A stretch of DNA of 64,000 nt from Paracraurococcus lichenis (GTDB lineage Bacteria; Pseudomonadota; Alphaproteobacteria; Acetobacterales; Acetobacteraceae): NCBI RefSeq assembly GCF_030657435.1, contig NZ_JAUTWS010000003.1, forward strand, positions 62,001 to 126,000, given 5' to 3'. Made by a program: the position numbers and the translations under genes. Shown piece by piece: positions 27,387-36,669 of this stretch. The notes beneath the pieces are model-generated. The model was not told the origin of the DNA. It searched no databases and worked only from the letters and a program-made list of their open reading frames with translations. Positions within the stretch are counted from its first letter, which is position 1, and each line of letters starts with the position of its first letter.

Positions 27387-28571
27387 TCAGATCCCGTTCT
27401 TCAGCACCCGCCGGGCGATCGCCATGCGGTGCACCTCGCTCGGCCCCTCATAGATCCGCTGCACGCGCACCTGGCTGGCCATGAGCTGCAGGGGCAGTTC
27501 CTTCGTCATGCCCATGGCGCCGAAGGTCTGCATGGCATTGTCCAGCACCTCCTGCGCCATCTCGGTGGCGAAGACCTTCAGCATGGAGGCTTCGGTCCGC
27601 ACATCCTCGCCGGCGCCGAGCTTCGCCGCGGCGTCGCGCACCATCAGGCGGCAGATATGGATCTTCGTCGCGGCCTCCGCGATCCACCACTGGATCGCCT
27701 GCCGGTCGGCGAGCTTCACGCCGAAGGTCACGCGGTTCTTCGCCTGCTCGCACATCATGGCCAGCGCGCGGCGCGCCATGCCGGTGCAGCGCGCCCCCAT
27801 CTGCAGGCGGCGGACATTGAGCCGGAGCTGCATCGGCGCATAGCCCTGGCCGAGCTCGCCCAGCACCTGGCTCTTCGGCACGCGGCAATCCTCGAAGACC
27901 AGCTCGTAGGTCCGCCGGCCGCCGATCATCGGGATCTCGCGATCGATGACGAAGCCGGGCGTGCCGCGCTCGACGATGAAGGCGGTCACGCCCTCCTGCC
28001 GCTTGCCCTCGCCGGTGCGGGCCATGAGGATGATGAAGTCGGCGCGCGGCACGCCGCTGACCCAGATCTTGCGTCCGTTGATGACCCAATCGTCGCCGTC
28101 CTGCACCGCCCGCGTCGTCATGCCGGCCGGGTCGCCGCCGGCGCCGGGCTCGGAGATGGCGATGGAGGAACGCGCCTCGCCGCGGGCATAGGGGTCGAGG
28201 TACTTCTTCCGCTGCTCGGCATTCGCCACCGCCTTCAGCATGTGCAGGTTCGGGCTGTCCGGCGGGAAGAGGAAGGGCGTGACGGTGCGGCCCATCTCCT
28301 CCTCGATCGCCATCAGGGCGGCGAGCGGCAGGTCGGCGCCGCCGAACTCCTCCGGCACGTCGAGGCCCCAGAGGCCGAGCTCCTTGCACTTGGCCAGCAG
28401 CGGCGCCTCTTCCTCGGGCGTCAGGCCGTAGCGCTGGCCCTCGGCCTCCCGCTTCAGCACGGCGGGCTCGAGCGGCATGAGGTCCCGCTCCACGAACTTG
28501 ACCACGAGGTCGCGCACCATCCGGTGCTCCTCGGCCAGTCCCGGGATGCCGCCGATATCGAAGCCGTCCAT
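27387..28571 (-). CDS. Acyl-CoA dehydrogenase
   Basis: 394-residue FAD-dependent flavoprotein of the acyl-CoA dehydrogenase family. The segments SIAISEPGAGGDPAGM, WVINGRKIWVSGV (FAD/substrate loop), FGVKLADRQAIQWWIAE, QTFGAMGMTKE and RIYEGPSEVHRMAIAR are all family signatures. The residue aligned with the usual catalytic glutamate is in RIYEGPSE. It introduces an alpha-beta double bond into an acyl-CoA and hands electrons to ETF. ThDP enzyme gene follows 28 bases downstream, so the two may be one operon. Start at 28571 chosen over a Met five codons upstream. Confidence 0.9.
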   Translation of the reverse strand: MDGFDIGGIPGLAEEHRMVRDLVVKFVERDLMPLEPAVLKREAEGQRYGLTPEEEAPLLAKCKELGLWGLDVPEEFGGADLPLAALMAIEEEMGRTVTPFLFPPDSPNLHMLKAVANAEQRKKYLDPYARGEARSSIAISEPGAGGDPAGMTTRAVQDGDDWVINGRKIWVSGVPRADFIILMARTGEGKRQEGVTAFIVERGTPGFVIDREIPMIGGRRTYELVFEDCRVPKSQVLGELGQGYAPMQLRLNVRRLQMGARCTGMARRALAMMCEQAKNRVTFGVKLADRQAIQWWIAEAATKIHICRLMVRDAAAKLGAGEDVRTEASMLKVFATEMAQEVLDNAMQTFGAMGMTKELPLQLMASQVRVQRIYEGPSEVHRMAIARRVLKNGI

Positions 28572-28666
28572 GGCCCGTTTCCCCATCCGTTCACGCTTGG
28601 GCGGCAGGATAGACCCGGCCGGCGGGGGGCGAAAAGGTCGCGCCCCGCCCATTGCCTTCCGCGCGG

Positions 28667-29656
28667 TCAGGCCTCCGCCGGCTGCGGCTGCCGGTGCGCG
28701 AAATTGCGCAGGTTCAGCATGCGGCGATGGTCCTCGTAGAGCAGGGGCTCGAAGCGGCAGGGGTTCTCCGCCGAGATGCAGCTCGGCACCGGGCGGATCA
28801 CCGCGTCGTTGTCCGGCCCGAAGAAGAAGGGGATGGCGTAGCGCATCGCATCGTTCTGGTTCAGCACGCGGTGCGGCGTCGGCGTGAAGCGGCCATTGGA
28901 ATAGCGCCCGAGCATCTCCGCCGTGTTCACCACGAAGGTGCCCGGGATGGCCGGCGGCCGGATCCAGTCGCCCTCGGCCGTCCGCACCTCGAGGCCCGGC
29001 AGCGCCGACTGCGCGAGGAAGGTGAGCAGGTTCGTATCGATATGCGGCGCGAAGCCGAAGCGGCCCGCCTCCGGCGCCGGCTGCGGCTGGTAGCGGATCA
29101 GCCGCAGCGTGCAGGTCGGGTCTCGGAAGTCCCGTGCCAGATGGTCGGGCGGCATGCCGAGCGCCATGGAAACCGCCGGCAGCAGCCGCTGCGCCAGCGC
29201 CTCCATGGCGGTGAAATAGGCCAGCGTCGCCTCCCGGAAGCCCGGCAGGTGCGGCGGCCAACGGTTCGGCGCGACGAAGGGGCGCTTCTCCAGGATGGCC
29301 GGATGGTCCGGCGGGTAGTCGCGGATGATGTAGAAGCTCTCGTTCAGGTTCGGCTGCTTCACCTCGGCGACCTTCGAGGTGCGGATGACCTGCGCCCCGG
29401 TCGGCAGGTAGCCGATGTTGTACTCGCCGATCCTGAGGGCGAGCTTGTCTTCCTCCGGCAGGGCGAAGAAGCGCGCCGCGGCCTCGAAGCAGGCGGCGGG
29501 CAGGGCGGGGTCGATGCCATGGCCGGCGATGACGAGGAAGCCGGTATCCTCGCAGGTGCGGGCGATGCGCGCGGCCAGGTCCTCGGCGGCGCCGGGCGCC
29601 CCGGCCCGGGCGGGGCCGATGTCGAGGACGGGGATGCGGCCTTCGGCGAGGCTCAT
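28667..29656 (-). CDS. 2-oxoglutarate/Fe(II)-dependent oxygenase, isopenicillin N synthase-like
   Basis: 329-residue protein with the N-terminal DIOX_N region (IPVLDIGPAR, CEDTGFLVIAGHGI) and a C-terminal jelly-roll 2OG-Fe domain. The iron triad is visible as FAPHIDTNLLT (His, Asp) and PTPHRVLN (His), and FFFGPDNDAVI follows. The family ranges from isopenicillin N synthase and ethylene-forming enzyme to gibberellin-type oxidases; bacterial members of this kind are mostly of unknown substrate. The start at 29656 (MSLAEGRIPV) is preferred to a longer frame. Same strand as the acyl-CoA dehydrogenase, 95 bases apart. Confidence 0.82.
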   Translation of the reverse strand: MSLAEGRIPVLDIGPARAGAPGAAEDLAARIARTCEDTGFLVIAGHGIDPALPAACFEAAARFFALPEEDKLALRIGEYNIGYLPTGAQVIRTSKVAEVKQPNLNESFYIIRDYPPDHPAILEKRPFVAPNRWPPHLPGFREATLAYFTAMEALAQRLLPAVSMALGMPPDHLARDFRDPTCTLRLIRYQPQPAPEAGRFGFAPHIDTNLLTFLAQSALPGLEVRTAEGDWIRPPAIPGTFVVNTAEMLGRYSNGRFTPTPHRVLNQNDAMRYAIPFFFGPDNDAVIRPVPSCISAENPCRFEPLLYEDHRRMLNLRNFAHRQPQPAEA

Positions 29657-29741
29657 GGTCTGTCTCCGCGCTGCGTCCCACGGAGTGCAGCATGGGTCGC
29701 GCATCGGCGCCACTCCGCGGCGGGCCTGGCGGGGACGGGCG

Positions 29742-30431
29742 CTATCCGGCCAGGATCAGCCGGGCCAGCGCCTCCGGCTCGCTCAGCATCGGGTAGTGGC
29801 CGGTGTCCAGCTCCTGCCAGTCGGCCTCCAGCGCCTCGGCCAGCCGGCGCTGGTGCGCGCGGGGCGGGTTGGCGCTGCGGCGGCACCAGACGACGCGCGC
29901 ATCCCAGGCCCTGGACCAGAAGGCGGGCAGCACGACCGGCGCGGTCATGGGGGCGATCGGGTGCTGGGTGATGCGCGCCACTGCCCAGGCGCGGGTTTCG
30001 GCATCGAGCTCGGCGAAGAGCCGCCCCTCCGCATCCGCCCGGCTGGGGCCGCTGGTCAGCGCCGTGTTCACCGCCGTCGGGCGGGCGACGATGTCGGGCA
30101 GCGCCTCGCCATGGCGCAGTGCGAGCGCATCGGCGAAGACCAGGCGCTGCAGCCGCTGCGGCGCCAGCTCCGCCAGCCGGCAGAGCACCATGCCGCCGGT
30201 CGAGGTGCCGACGGCCACCACCTCCTGCCAATCCTCGAGGAAGAGCAGGGAGGCGAGCTCCGCCGCCTGGCTCTCGGTGGTGATGCCGGGGCGGACGGCA
30301 TGCGCCCGCTCCCCGCAGCCGTCCAGGCTCGGCGCCAGCACCTCGTGCCCCGCGGCGCGCAATTGCGCCGCGACGCGCGTCCAGATCCAGCCGCCCTGGT
30401 AGGCGCCGTGGATGAGCAGGATCCTTGCCAT
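29742..30431 (-). CDS. Alpha/beta hydrolase
   Basis: 229-residue compact alpha/beta hydrolase, related to the plant-esterase/salicylate-esterase-like group. The N-terminal LLIHGAYQGGWIW (oxyanion hole), the nucleophile elbow GTSTGG and the C-terminal histidine in DTGHYPML give the expected catalytic elements; the acid residue is likely the aspartate in the segment before DARVVWC. Divergent from the amidohydrolase gene at 30536. Substrate unknown. Confidence 0.82.
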   Translation of the reverse strand: MARILLIHGAYQGGWIWTRVAAQLRAAGHEVLAPSLDGCGERAHAVRPGITTESQAAELASLLFLEDWQEVVAVGTSTGGMVLCRLAELAPQRLQRLVFADALALRHGEALPDIVARPTAVNTALTSGPSRADAEGRLFAELDAETRAWAVARITQHPIAPMTAPVVLPAFWSRAWDARVVWCRRSANPPRAHQRRLAEALEADWQELDTGHYPMLSEPEALARLILAG

Positions 30432-30535
30432 GCCCGTTCCCTCCCGTCCTTTCCGGGCATGATGCCCCGCGCGCATTCCGGTTGACAGGCCCGGCGCTGG
30501 CCGCAAGCTGGCGGCCAAGAGACGGAGGACGTTCC

Positions 30536-32242
30536 ATGGCCGATCTGGACCTGGTGATCCGCGGCGGGACCGTGGTGGATGGCAGCGGGGCCAGGCCCTT
30601 CGAGGCCGATGTGGCGATCGCCGGCGGCAGGATCCTGCAGGTCGGCCGGGTCGCCGGCCGCGGCGCGGAGGAGATCGACGCCCGCGGCAAGCTCGTCACG
30701 CCCGGCTTCGTCGATATCCACACCCATTACGACGCCCAGGCGACCTGGAGCAGCCGCATCGACAGCAGCAGCTACAACGGCGTCACCACGGCGCTGATCG
30801 GCAATTGCGGCGTCGGCTTCGCCCCCTGCCTGCCGGAGCGGCGCGACGCCCTGGTCAAGCTGATGGAGGGCGTGGAGGACCTGCCGGAGGTCGTGCTGAC
30901 CGAGGGCCTGCCCTGGACCTGGCAGAGCTTCCCCGAGTTCATGGACGTCCTCGGCGCCCGTCGCTGGGACATGGACATCGCCGCCCAGGTCACCCATGCG
31001 CCGCTGCGCATCCACGTGATGGGCGAGCGCGCGGAAGCCCATGCGGAAGCGACCGAGGCCGAGGTCGCCGAGATGGCGCGCCTGGCCGCCGAGGGCATCC
31101 GCGCCGGCGCGCTGGGCTTCTCCACCTCCCGCGCCATCGCCCATCGCACGCTGGATGGCCGGCACACGCCGACGCTCGGCACGCCCGAGGCGGAGCTCGA
31201 GGCGATCGGCCGCGCGGTCGGCGCCGCGGGCGCGAGCTGGCTGCAGGTGATCTCCGACTTCGATGACCCGGAGGACGAGTTCGCCCGGCTGCAGCGGATC
31301 TGTGCCGCCTCCGGTCGTCCCATGACCTTCTCCCTGCTGCAGCGGGAGAGCCGGCCCTGGCTCTGGCGCTTCCTGCTGGAGAAGATCGAGGCGGCGAACC
31401 GCGAGGGCGCGCAGATGACCGGTCAGGTCATGGCGCGGCCGGTCGGGCTGATGTTCGGCTTCGAGCTGTCGCAGCACCCCTTCGTCGCGCGCCCCTCCTG
31501 GCAGAAGATCGCGCATCTGCCCTTCGACGCCAGGATGCAGGCGCTGCGCGACCCGGCGCTGAAATCCGCGCTGCTCTCGGAGGAGATCGCCGACCCGATG
31601 CTGCGGGCGCGGCTGAACACCTGGGACATGATCTTCCCGCTGGGCGACCCGCCGGACTACGAGCCGCGGCCGGAAACCAGCCTTGGCGTCGTCGCGGCGC
31701 GGCGCGGCGTGGCGCCGGCGGAACTCGCCTGGGAGTGGCTGATGGAGCGGGGCGGCAAGGCCATCCTCAACCGCCCCATCATCAACTACGCCGATGGCGA
31801 CCTGGAGGCGGTGCGGGCGATGGTCGAGCATCCGCAGACGCTGATGGGCCTCGGCGACGGTGGCGCGCATGTCGGCATCATCTGCGATGCCTCCTCGACC
31901 ACCCACATGCTCTCCTACTGGACCCGCGACCGCAGGCGCGGGCCGAGGCTGCCGCTGGAATTCGCGGTGAAGCGCCTGACGCGGGACAATGCGCTGGCGC
32001 TCGGCCTCGGCGATCGCGGCCTGGTGGCGGCGGGGAAGAAGGCGGACCTCAACGTCATCGACTACGACCGGCTGCAGGTGCGCGTGCCCGTCATGCAGTA
32101 CGACCTGCCGGCGGGCGGCAAGCGGCTGGTGCAGAAGGCGGACGGCTATGTCGCCACCATCCTCGGCGGCGCGGTGACCTACCGCGACGGTGAGCCGACC
32201 GGCGCGCTGCCCGGCCGGCTGGTGCGCGGGGCGCAGCGCTGA
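30536..32242 (+). CDS. N-acyl-D-amino-acid deacylase-like amidohydrolase
   Basis: 568-residue amidohydrolase (D-aminoacylase / D-glutamate deacylase family). Metal-binding HTHYDAQ in PGFVDIHTHYDAQ, NCGVGFAPC (the conserved cysteine of D-aminoacylases), and late LMGLGDGGAHVG with the catalytic aspartate. The C-terminal beta-sandwich with KADLNVIDYDRL is typical. It hydrolyses N-acyl-D-amino acids, dihydropyrimidine-like or similar amides. The ATG at 30536 follows GACGGAGGAC. An M20 hydrolase begins 48 bases later on the same strand, suggesting a shared amide-catabolism operon. Confidence 0.86.
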   Translation: MADLDLVIRGGTVVDGSGARPFEADVAIAGGRILQVGRVAGRGAEEIDARGKLVTPGFVDIHTHYDAQATWSSRIDSSSYNGVTTALIGNCGVGFAPCLPERRDALVKLMEGVEDLPEVVLTEGLPWTWQSFPEFMDVLGARRWDMDIAAQVTHAPLRIHVMGERAEAHAEATEAEVAEMARLAAEGIRAGALGFSTSRAIAHRTLDGRHTPTLGTPEAELEAIGRAVGAAGASWLQVISDFDDPEDEFARLQRICAASGRPMTFSLLQRESRPWLWRFLLEKIEAANREGAQMTGQVMARPVGLMFGFELSQHPFVARPSWQKIAHLPFDARMQALRDPALKSALLSEEIADPMLRARLNTWDMIFPLGDPPDYEPRPETSLGVVAARRGVAPAELAWEWLMERGGKAILNRPIINYADGDLEAVRAMVEHPQTLMGLGDGGAHVGIICDASSTTHMLSYWTRDRRRGPRLPLEFAVKRLTRDNALALGLGDRGLVAAGKKADLNVIDYDRLQVRVPVMQYDLPAGGKRLVQKADGYVATILGGAVTYRDGEPTGALPGRLVRGAQR

Positions 32243-32290
32243 GCGGGCGAATCGGCTAGCCTCTCCTCACGCAGCAGAGGAGAGGTGGCG

Positions 32291-33487
32291 ATGCAGCTCG
32301 ATACGGACCGATTCCTGCAGGACCTGGACGCGCTTCGGACCATCGGGACCTACAGGACCGGCGTGCATCGCCCGACCTTCTCGCCGCAGGACATGGAAAG
32401 CCGGCACTGGCTGGCCCGGCGGATGGAGGAGGCGGGGCTGGATGCCACGATCGACGGCATCGGCAACGTCTTCGGCCGCCACCGCGGCCGCGGCCCGCAC
32501 CTGCTGGCCGGCAGCCATATCGAGACACAGAACCATGCCGGCTGGCTCGACGGCGCGCTGGGCGTCATCGGCGCCCTGGCGCTGGCCCGCGCCGGCCTGC
32601 CGGTGGATGTCTGCGCCTATGCCGACGAGGAAGGGCATTGGGGCGACTTCCTCGGCAGCCGCAGCCTGGTCGGCGACCTGACCGAGGCCGATCTCGATGC
32701 CGCCCGCAACCGCACCACCGGCGCGCCGCTGCGCCCGGCGCTGGCGGAGGCGGGCCTCGCGGGTCGCCCGCGTCTGGCGCTGGAGGAGGGCCGCCACAAG
32801 GGTGCGCTCGAGATGCATATCGAGCAGGGCACGCAGCTCGAGACCGGCGGCCTGCGCATCGGCGTCGTCACCGGCATCGTCGGCATCCGGCAATGGCGCA
32901 TCGTGATCGAGGGGCAGCAGGACCATACCGGCGGCACCACGATGCGGGAGAGGCGCGATGCCGGCCTCGCCGCGGTGCGCCTGCTGGCAGCGATCGACGC
33001 GGAGTTCCCCAAGGTCTGCGCCGAGCGCAGCGTCTGGACCACCGGCCGCATCCTGCTGGAGCCGAACCTGCCGATGATCATCCCGGGCCGGGCGGAGCTG
33101 GTCTTCTCCTTCCGCGACCTCTCGGTCGAGGTCATGGACCGCATGGAGGCCTGCCTGCATGCCCTGGTGCGGGAGAGCAACCGGCGGGAGCGCTGCCCGG
33201 CGCGGCTGGAGGCGATCGGCCGCTCCGAGCCCGCGCCCTGCGACCCGGCGATCCAGGCGGCGCTGCGGGGCGCGGCCGAGGCGCTGTGCCCCGGCGCCTG
33301 GCAGGAGATGCCGAGCGGCGCCATCCATGACAGCCAGGTCCTGGCGCGGAAGCTGCCGGTCGGGATGCTCTTCGTTCCCTCCATCGGCGGCATCAGTCAC
33401 CACTGGAGCGAGGACACGAAGCGGGAGGATCTGGAACTCGGGATGCGGGTGCTGGCCGAAGGGGCGCGGCGGTTCCTCCAGGCCTGA
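32291..33487 (+). CDS. M20 family N-carbamoyl-L-amino acid hydrolase / allantoate amidohydrolase-like
   Basis: 398-residue zinc amidase. Metal site pieces are LAGSHIET (His76), GWLDGALG (Asp87), [13 protein letters not shown] (Glu), HIEQGTQLE (His) and [10 protein letters not shown] (His). The dimerisation-domain signature [14 protein letters not shown] is also present. The family usually has GSH-x-D-T/S in the first motif; here Asp is replaced by Glu, a conservative change next to the active site. Candidates are N-carbamoylase, beta-ureidopropionase, allantoate or ureidoglycolate amidohydrolase. The ATG at 32291 has a good GAGGAGAGG site. It follows the amidohydrolase gene, and a ureidoglycine-aminohydrolase-like gene is encoded 10 kb away. 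Confidence 0.85.
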   Translation: MQLDTDRFLQDLDALRTIGTYRTGVHRPTFSPQDMESRHWLARRMEEAGLDATIDGIGNVFGRHRGRGPHLLAGSHIETQNHAGWLDGALGVIGALALARAGLPVDVCAYADEEGHWGDFLGSRSLVGDLTEADLDAARNRTTGAPLRPALAEAGLAGRPRLALEEGRHKGALEMHIEQGTQLETGGLRIGVVTGIVGIRQWRIVIEGQQDHTGGTTMRERRDAGLAAVRLLAAIDAEFPKVCAERSVWTTGRILLEPNLPMIIPGRAELVFSFRDLSVEVMDRMEACLHALVRESNRRERCPARLEAIGRSEPAPCDPAIQAALRGAAEALCPGAWQEMPSGAIHDSQVLARKLPVGMLFVPSIGGISHHWSEDTKREDLELGMRVLAEGARRFLQA

Positions 33488-33494
33488 ACCGGAA

Positions 33495-33514
33495 ACGGGG
33501 GACGCCGCCCCCGT
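33495..33514 (+). terminator. Hairpin after the M20 hydrolase
   Basis: Arms ACGGGGG / CCCCCGT with a six-base loop a few bases after the stop. Confidence 0.6.
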
Positions 33515-33578
33515 CCTGCCTGCTGCGATGGCGAGGTCCAAGCAAACCCCTTGGGATTTGCGCTGCAACAACATCCTG

Positions 33579-33641
33579 AGCAGGCTTTCGTCTCAAGGCG
33601 TTGGGCCACACTTCGTGCGGCCCAACCCGCGAAAGCCTGCT
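33579..33641 (-). terminator. Large nested hairpin between convergent genes
   Basis: Outer arms AGCAGGCTTTCG (33579-33590) and CGAAAGCCTGCT (33630-33641), inner arms GTTGGGCC (33600-33607) and GGCCCAAC (33619-33626). It ends at the stop codon of the minus-strand gene. A small imperfect hairpin (GCAAA...TTTGC) lies just before, at 33542-33561. Probably a bidirectional terminator; its size and nesting are more than a terminator needs. Confidence 0.6.
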
Positions 33642-35974
33642 TAGCCGCCCGGCCGTGCGGCGCGGATCGCCTGCCAGACCCGCTCCGGCGTCAGCGGCAT
33701 GTCGAGATGCGTGACGCCGAAGGGCCGCAGCGCATCCACAACGGCGCCGACCAGCGCCGGCAGGGCGCCGACCGTGCCGGCCTCCCCCGCCCCCTTGACG
33801 CCGAGCGGGTTGGTCCTGGTCGGCACCGGGTTGCTCGTCACCTGCATGGCGCAGAGATCGGCGGCGCGCGGCATCGGGTAGTCCTGGAAGCTCGCGGTCA
33901 GGATCTGCCCGTCGCGGTAGAGGATCGCCTCGCCGAAGACCTGGCCGAAGCCCTGCGCGACGCCGCCATGGATCTGACCCTTCAGCAGCAGCGGATTGAT
34001 GACCGTGCCGACGTCGTCCACAACGGTATAGGCCAGCAGCCGCGTCTCGCCCGTCTCCGGGTCGATCTCCACCTCGGCGATGTGGCAGCCATTGGGGAAG
34101 GTGCCGTCGCCCGGGCGGGTCACCAGCGCGGCGCCGAGGCCGAGTTCCGCCCCGTCCGGCAGCGCGCCGGGCAGGTAGCTCTGCCGCGCCACCGCCTCCA
34201 GGTCGATGCCGCGGTCGGTGCCGGCGATGCGGAAGCGGCCGGCCTCGAACTCGATGTCCGCCTCCGCCGCCTCCAGCAGATGCGCCGCGATCTGCCGGCC
34301 GCGCGCGATCACCTTCTCCGCCGCGCCGACCAGCGCGGCACCGCAGGCCATCATGCTGCGCGAGCCGATGGTGCCGCGGCCATGCGCGACGCTATCCGTA
34401 TCGCCGAAGCGGATCTGCACCCGGTCGGGCGCCAGGCCGAGCTTGGTCGCGACGATCTGCCGGAAGACCGTCTCGTGCCCCTGGCCGTGGTTGTGGCTGC
34501 CGACCAGCAGCGTCGCGCTGCCGCCGGAATCGAAGCGGATCTCGGCGCCTTCCTCCAGCGGCTTGCGATGCGGCCCGCCGGCGATCTCGATGGCATTGGC
34601 GATGCCGATGCCGCGCAGCATCCCGCGCGCCGCGGACTGCGCGCGCCGGGCGGGGAAGCCGGCCCAGTCCGCCGCCTCCAGCGCGAGTTCCAGGTTCCGC
34701 GGGAAGTCGCCGCAGTCATAGGTATAGTCGAGGCCGGTGCGGAAGGGCATCTCCTCCGGCCCGATCATGTTGCGGCGGCGGAGCGCGACGCGGTCCATGC
34801 CGAGCCGCTCGGCCGCGAGGTCCACCAGCCGCTCCATGGCATGGATCGCCTCCGGCCGCCCGGCGCCGCGATAGGGCGCGGTCGGCTGGGTATGGGTGAA
34901 GAGCCCCGTCACCTCGGTGCAGATATGCGGCGTGCGGTAGACGCCGGCGAGGCCGCCGACATTGTTGGTGGAGGAGACCGGCCCCTGCCAGGCGAGATAG
35001 GCGCCGAGATTGGCGAGCGTGCGCACACGCATCGCGAGGAAGCTGCCATCCGCGGCCAGGGCGAGTTCGGCCCGCGAGAGGTTGTCGCGGGCATGGCTGT
35101 CGCCGAGGAAGCTCTCCGTCCGCGTCGCGGTCCAGCGCACCGGCCGGCCGAGGCGCCGCGCCGCGAGCAGGCAGAGGACATGCTCGGGGAAGGGGCTCTC
35201 CTTCATCCCGAAGCCGCCGCCCACATCCGGCGAGACCAGCCGCAGCCGGTTGCTGGGCACACCGAGCGCGAATTCCGCGATCTCGTTCCGCATGACGTGC
35301 GGCAACTGCGTGCCGGTGTAGAGGGTGTAGCGGTCCTCGATGGGGTCGTGCAGGGCCAGGGCGTTGCGCGGCTCGAGCGGGTTCGCCGAGACGCGGCTGA
35401 TCCGGTAGTCCAGCGAGACGACATGCGCCGCGCGGGCGAAGGCGGCCTCGACCGCGGCGACATCGCCGAGTCGGAAATGGAAGCACTCGTTGCCGGGGGC
35501 GAGGCCGGGCCAGACCTGCGGCGCATCGGGCCGGACGGCCTCGGCCAGGTCGGTCACCGCGGGCAGGGGCTCGTAGGCGACGGCGATGCGCTCGGCCGCG
35601 TCCTGCGCCTCCGCCGGCGTCTCCGCCACCACCGCCGCGACGACGTCGCCGACGAAGCGCACCATGTCCCTGGGCAGCACGCGCCATTCCGGCTGCACCA
35701 GCGGCGAGCCGTCCCGGCGCTGGCGCGGCGTGACGCAGCGCAGCCGCGCCGGGATGTCGAGATCGGCGGCGGTCAGCACCAGCCGGACGCCGGGCATGGC
35801 GCACGCCGCCGCGGCGTCGAGCGACAGGATCCGCGCCGCCGCATGCGGCGAGCGCAACACATGCAGGTGCAGCGCGCCCGGCGCAGGGATGTCGTCCACG
35901 AAGCGGCCGGCGCCGCGCAGGAAACGCCGGTCCTCCACCCGCCGCACCGGGGCGCCGATGCCCATGCCGTCCAT
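33641..35974 (-). CDS. Molybdenum hydroxylase large subunit (xanthine dehydrogenase / CO dehydrogenase type), unaccompanied
   Basis: 777-residue molybdopterin-binding large subunit. The N-terminal [78 protein letters not shown], and the C-terminal [25 protein letters not shown] (catalytic glutamate) are all present and intact. The active-site loop reads [10 protein letters not shown] rather than the cysteine-containing loop of true CO dehydrogenase, so a hydroxylase of aldehydes or N-heterocycles is more likely. The usual FAD (CoxM) and 2Fe-2S (CoxS) subunit genes are not adjacent, which is unusual. The TetR gene at 36061 is divergent and is probably its regulator. Confidence 0.88.
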   Translation of the reverse strand: MDGMGIGAPVRRVEDRRFLRGAGRFVDDIPAPGALHLHVLRSPHAAARILSLDAAAACAMPGVRLVLTAADLDIPARLRCVTPRQRRDGSPLVQPEWRVLPRDMVRFVGDVVAAVVAETPAEAQDAAERIAVAYEPLPAVTDLAEAVRPDAPQVWPGLAPGNECFHFRLGDVAAVEAAFARAAHVVSLDYRISRVSANPLEPRNALALHDPIEDRYTLYTGTQLPHVMRNEIAEFALGVPSNRLRLVSPDVGGGFGMKESPFPEHVLCLLAARRLGRPVRWTATRTESFLGDSHARDNLSRAELALAADGSFLAMRVRTLANLGAYLAWQGPVSSTNNVGGLAGVYRTPHICTEVTGLFTHTQPTAPYRGAGRPEAIHAMERLVDLAAERLGMDRVALRRRNMIGPEEMPFRTGLDYTYDCGDFPRNLELALEAADWAGFPARRAQSAARGMLRGIGIANAIEIAGGPHRKPLEEGAEIRFDSGGSATLLVGSHNHGQGHETVFRQIVATKLGLAPDRVQIRFGDTDSVAHGRGTIGSRSMMACGAALVGAAEKVIARGRQIAAHLLEAAEADIEFEAGRFRIAGTDRGIDLEAVARQSYLPGALPDGAELGLGAALVTRPGDGTFPNGCHIAEVEIDPETGETRLLAYTVVDDVGTVINPLLLKGQIHGGVAQGFGQVFGEAILYRDGQILTASFQDYPMPRAADLCAMQVTSNPVPTRTNPLGVKGAGEAGTVGALPALVGAVVDALRPFGVTHLDMPLTPERVWQAIRAARPGG

Positions 35975-36060
35975 GCCGTTTCCCCCTTCGCTTCGCCGGG
36001 GATGCTAGACCGCGCCGAAACCCCTTGCCCACCATGTCTCCTGCGGGCGAGGCTGGCGGC

Positions 36061-36669
36061 ATGTCCGCAGTGATCGAGACTGCCGAGGCCGGACGCCGCG
36101 CGCAGACCAAGGCCCGGAACCGGGAGGCGATCCTGGCCGCGGCGCGGCGGGTCTTCGCCGAACTGGGCTACGAGGCGGCGAGCGTGCGCGACATCATCCG
36201 CCGCACCAACCTCGCCTCCGGCACCTTCTACAACTACTTCCGTTCCAAGGAGGAGATCGCCCGCGCGCTGGCCGCCGATGCGGCGGAGCGGCTGCGGCCC
36301 CTGCTGCGGGCGGAACGCGAGCGCGCGGCGGACCTGGAGGGCTGGCTGGACGGCGTCATCGGCGCCTATTTCCGCTACCTCGTCGAGGATTACGGCGGCC
36401 ATGCCGCGGCGCTGCCGCATGTGCGCATCGACGCGACGCCGGCGCAGCGCGCGGTCTTCGAGGAGGTGCGGGAGAGCCTGACGCGCATCCTCGGCGACCG
36501 CCTCGCCCCGCAGGCCGACATGGCCTATCTCACGGCCGGCGCCATCGGCATCGCCCGCTATGTCGGGGAGCAGATGCTGCGCCGCACGCCGCCCGACCCG
36601 GACGGCGCCGCGCGGATCGCGGTGCGGCTGATCCTGCACGGGCTGCCTGCGGCCGCCCGCACGGCGTGA
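36061..36669 (+). CDS. TetR family transcriptional regulator
   Basis: 202-residue regulator. The N-terminal helix-turn-helix domain reads REAILAAARRVFAELGYEAASVRDIIRRTNLASGTFYNYF in consecutive parts, with the classic TFYNYF recognition end and SKEEIARAL. The C-terminal ligand domain is variable. Divergent from the molybdenum hydroxylase gene across about 86 bases, and its stop abuts the stop of the P450 gene, so the natural target is the hydroxylase promoter, with autoregulation. Confidence 0.88.
   Translation: MSAVIETAEAGRRAQTKARNREAILAAARRVFAELGYEAASVRDIIRRTNLASGTFYNYFRSKEEIARALAADAAERLRPLLRAERERAADLEGWLDGVIGAYFRYLVEDYGGHAAALPHVRIDATPAQRAVFEEVRESLTRILGDRLAPQADMAYLTAGAIGIARYVGEQMLRRTPPDPDGAARIAVRLILHGLPAAARTA

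Noticed and set aside
33641..35974. Carbon monoxide dehydrogenase (CoxL form I)
   Set aside because: The active-site loop lacks the cysteine-containing form I motif and no coxM or coxS is adjacent, so only a general molybdenum hydroxylase call is justified.
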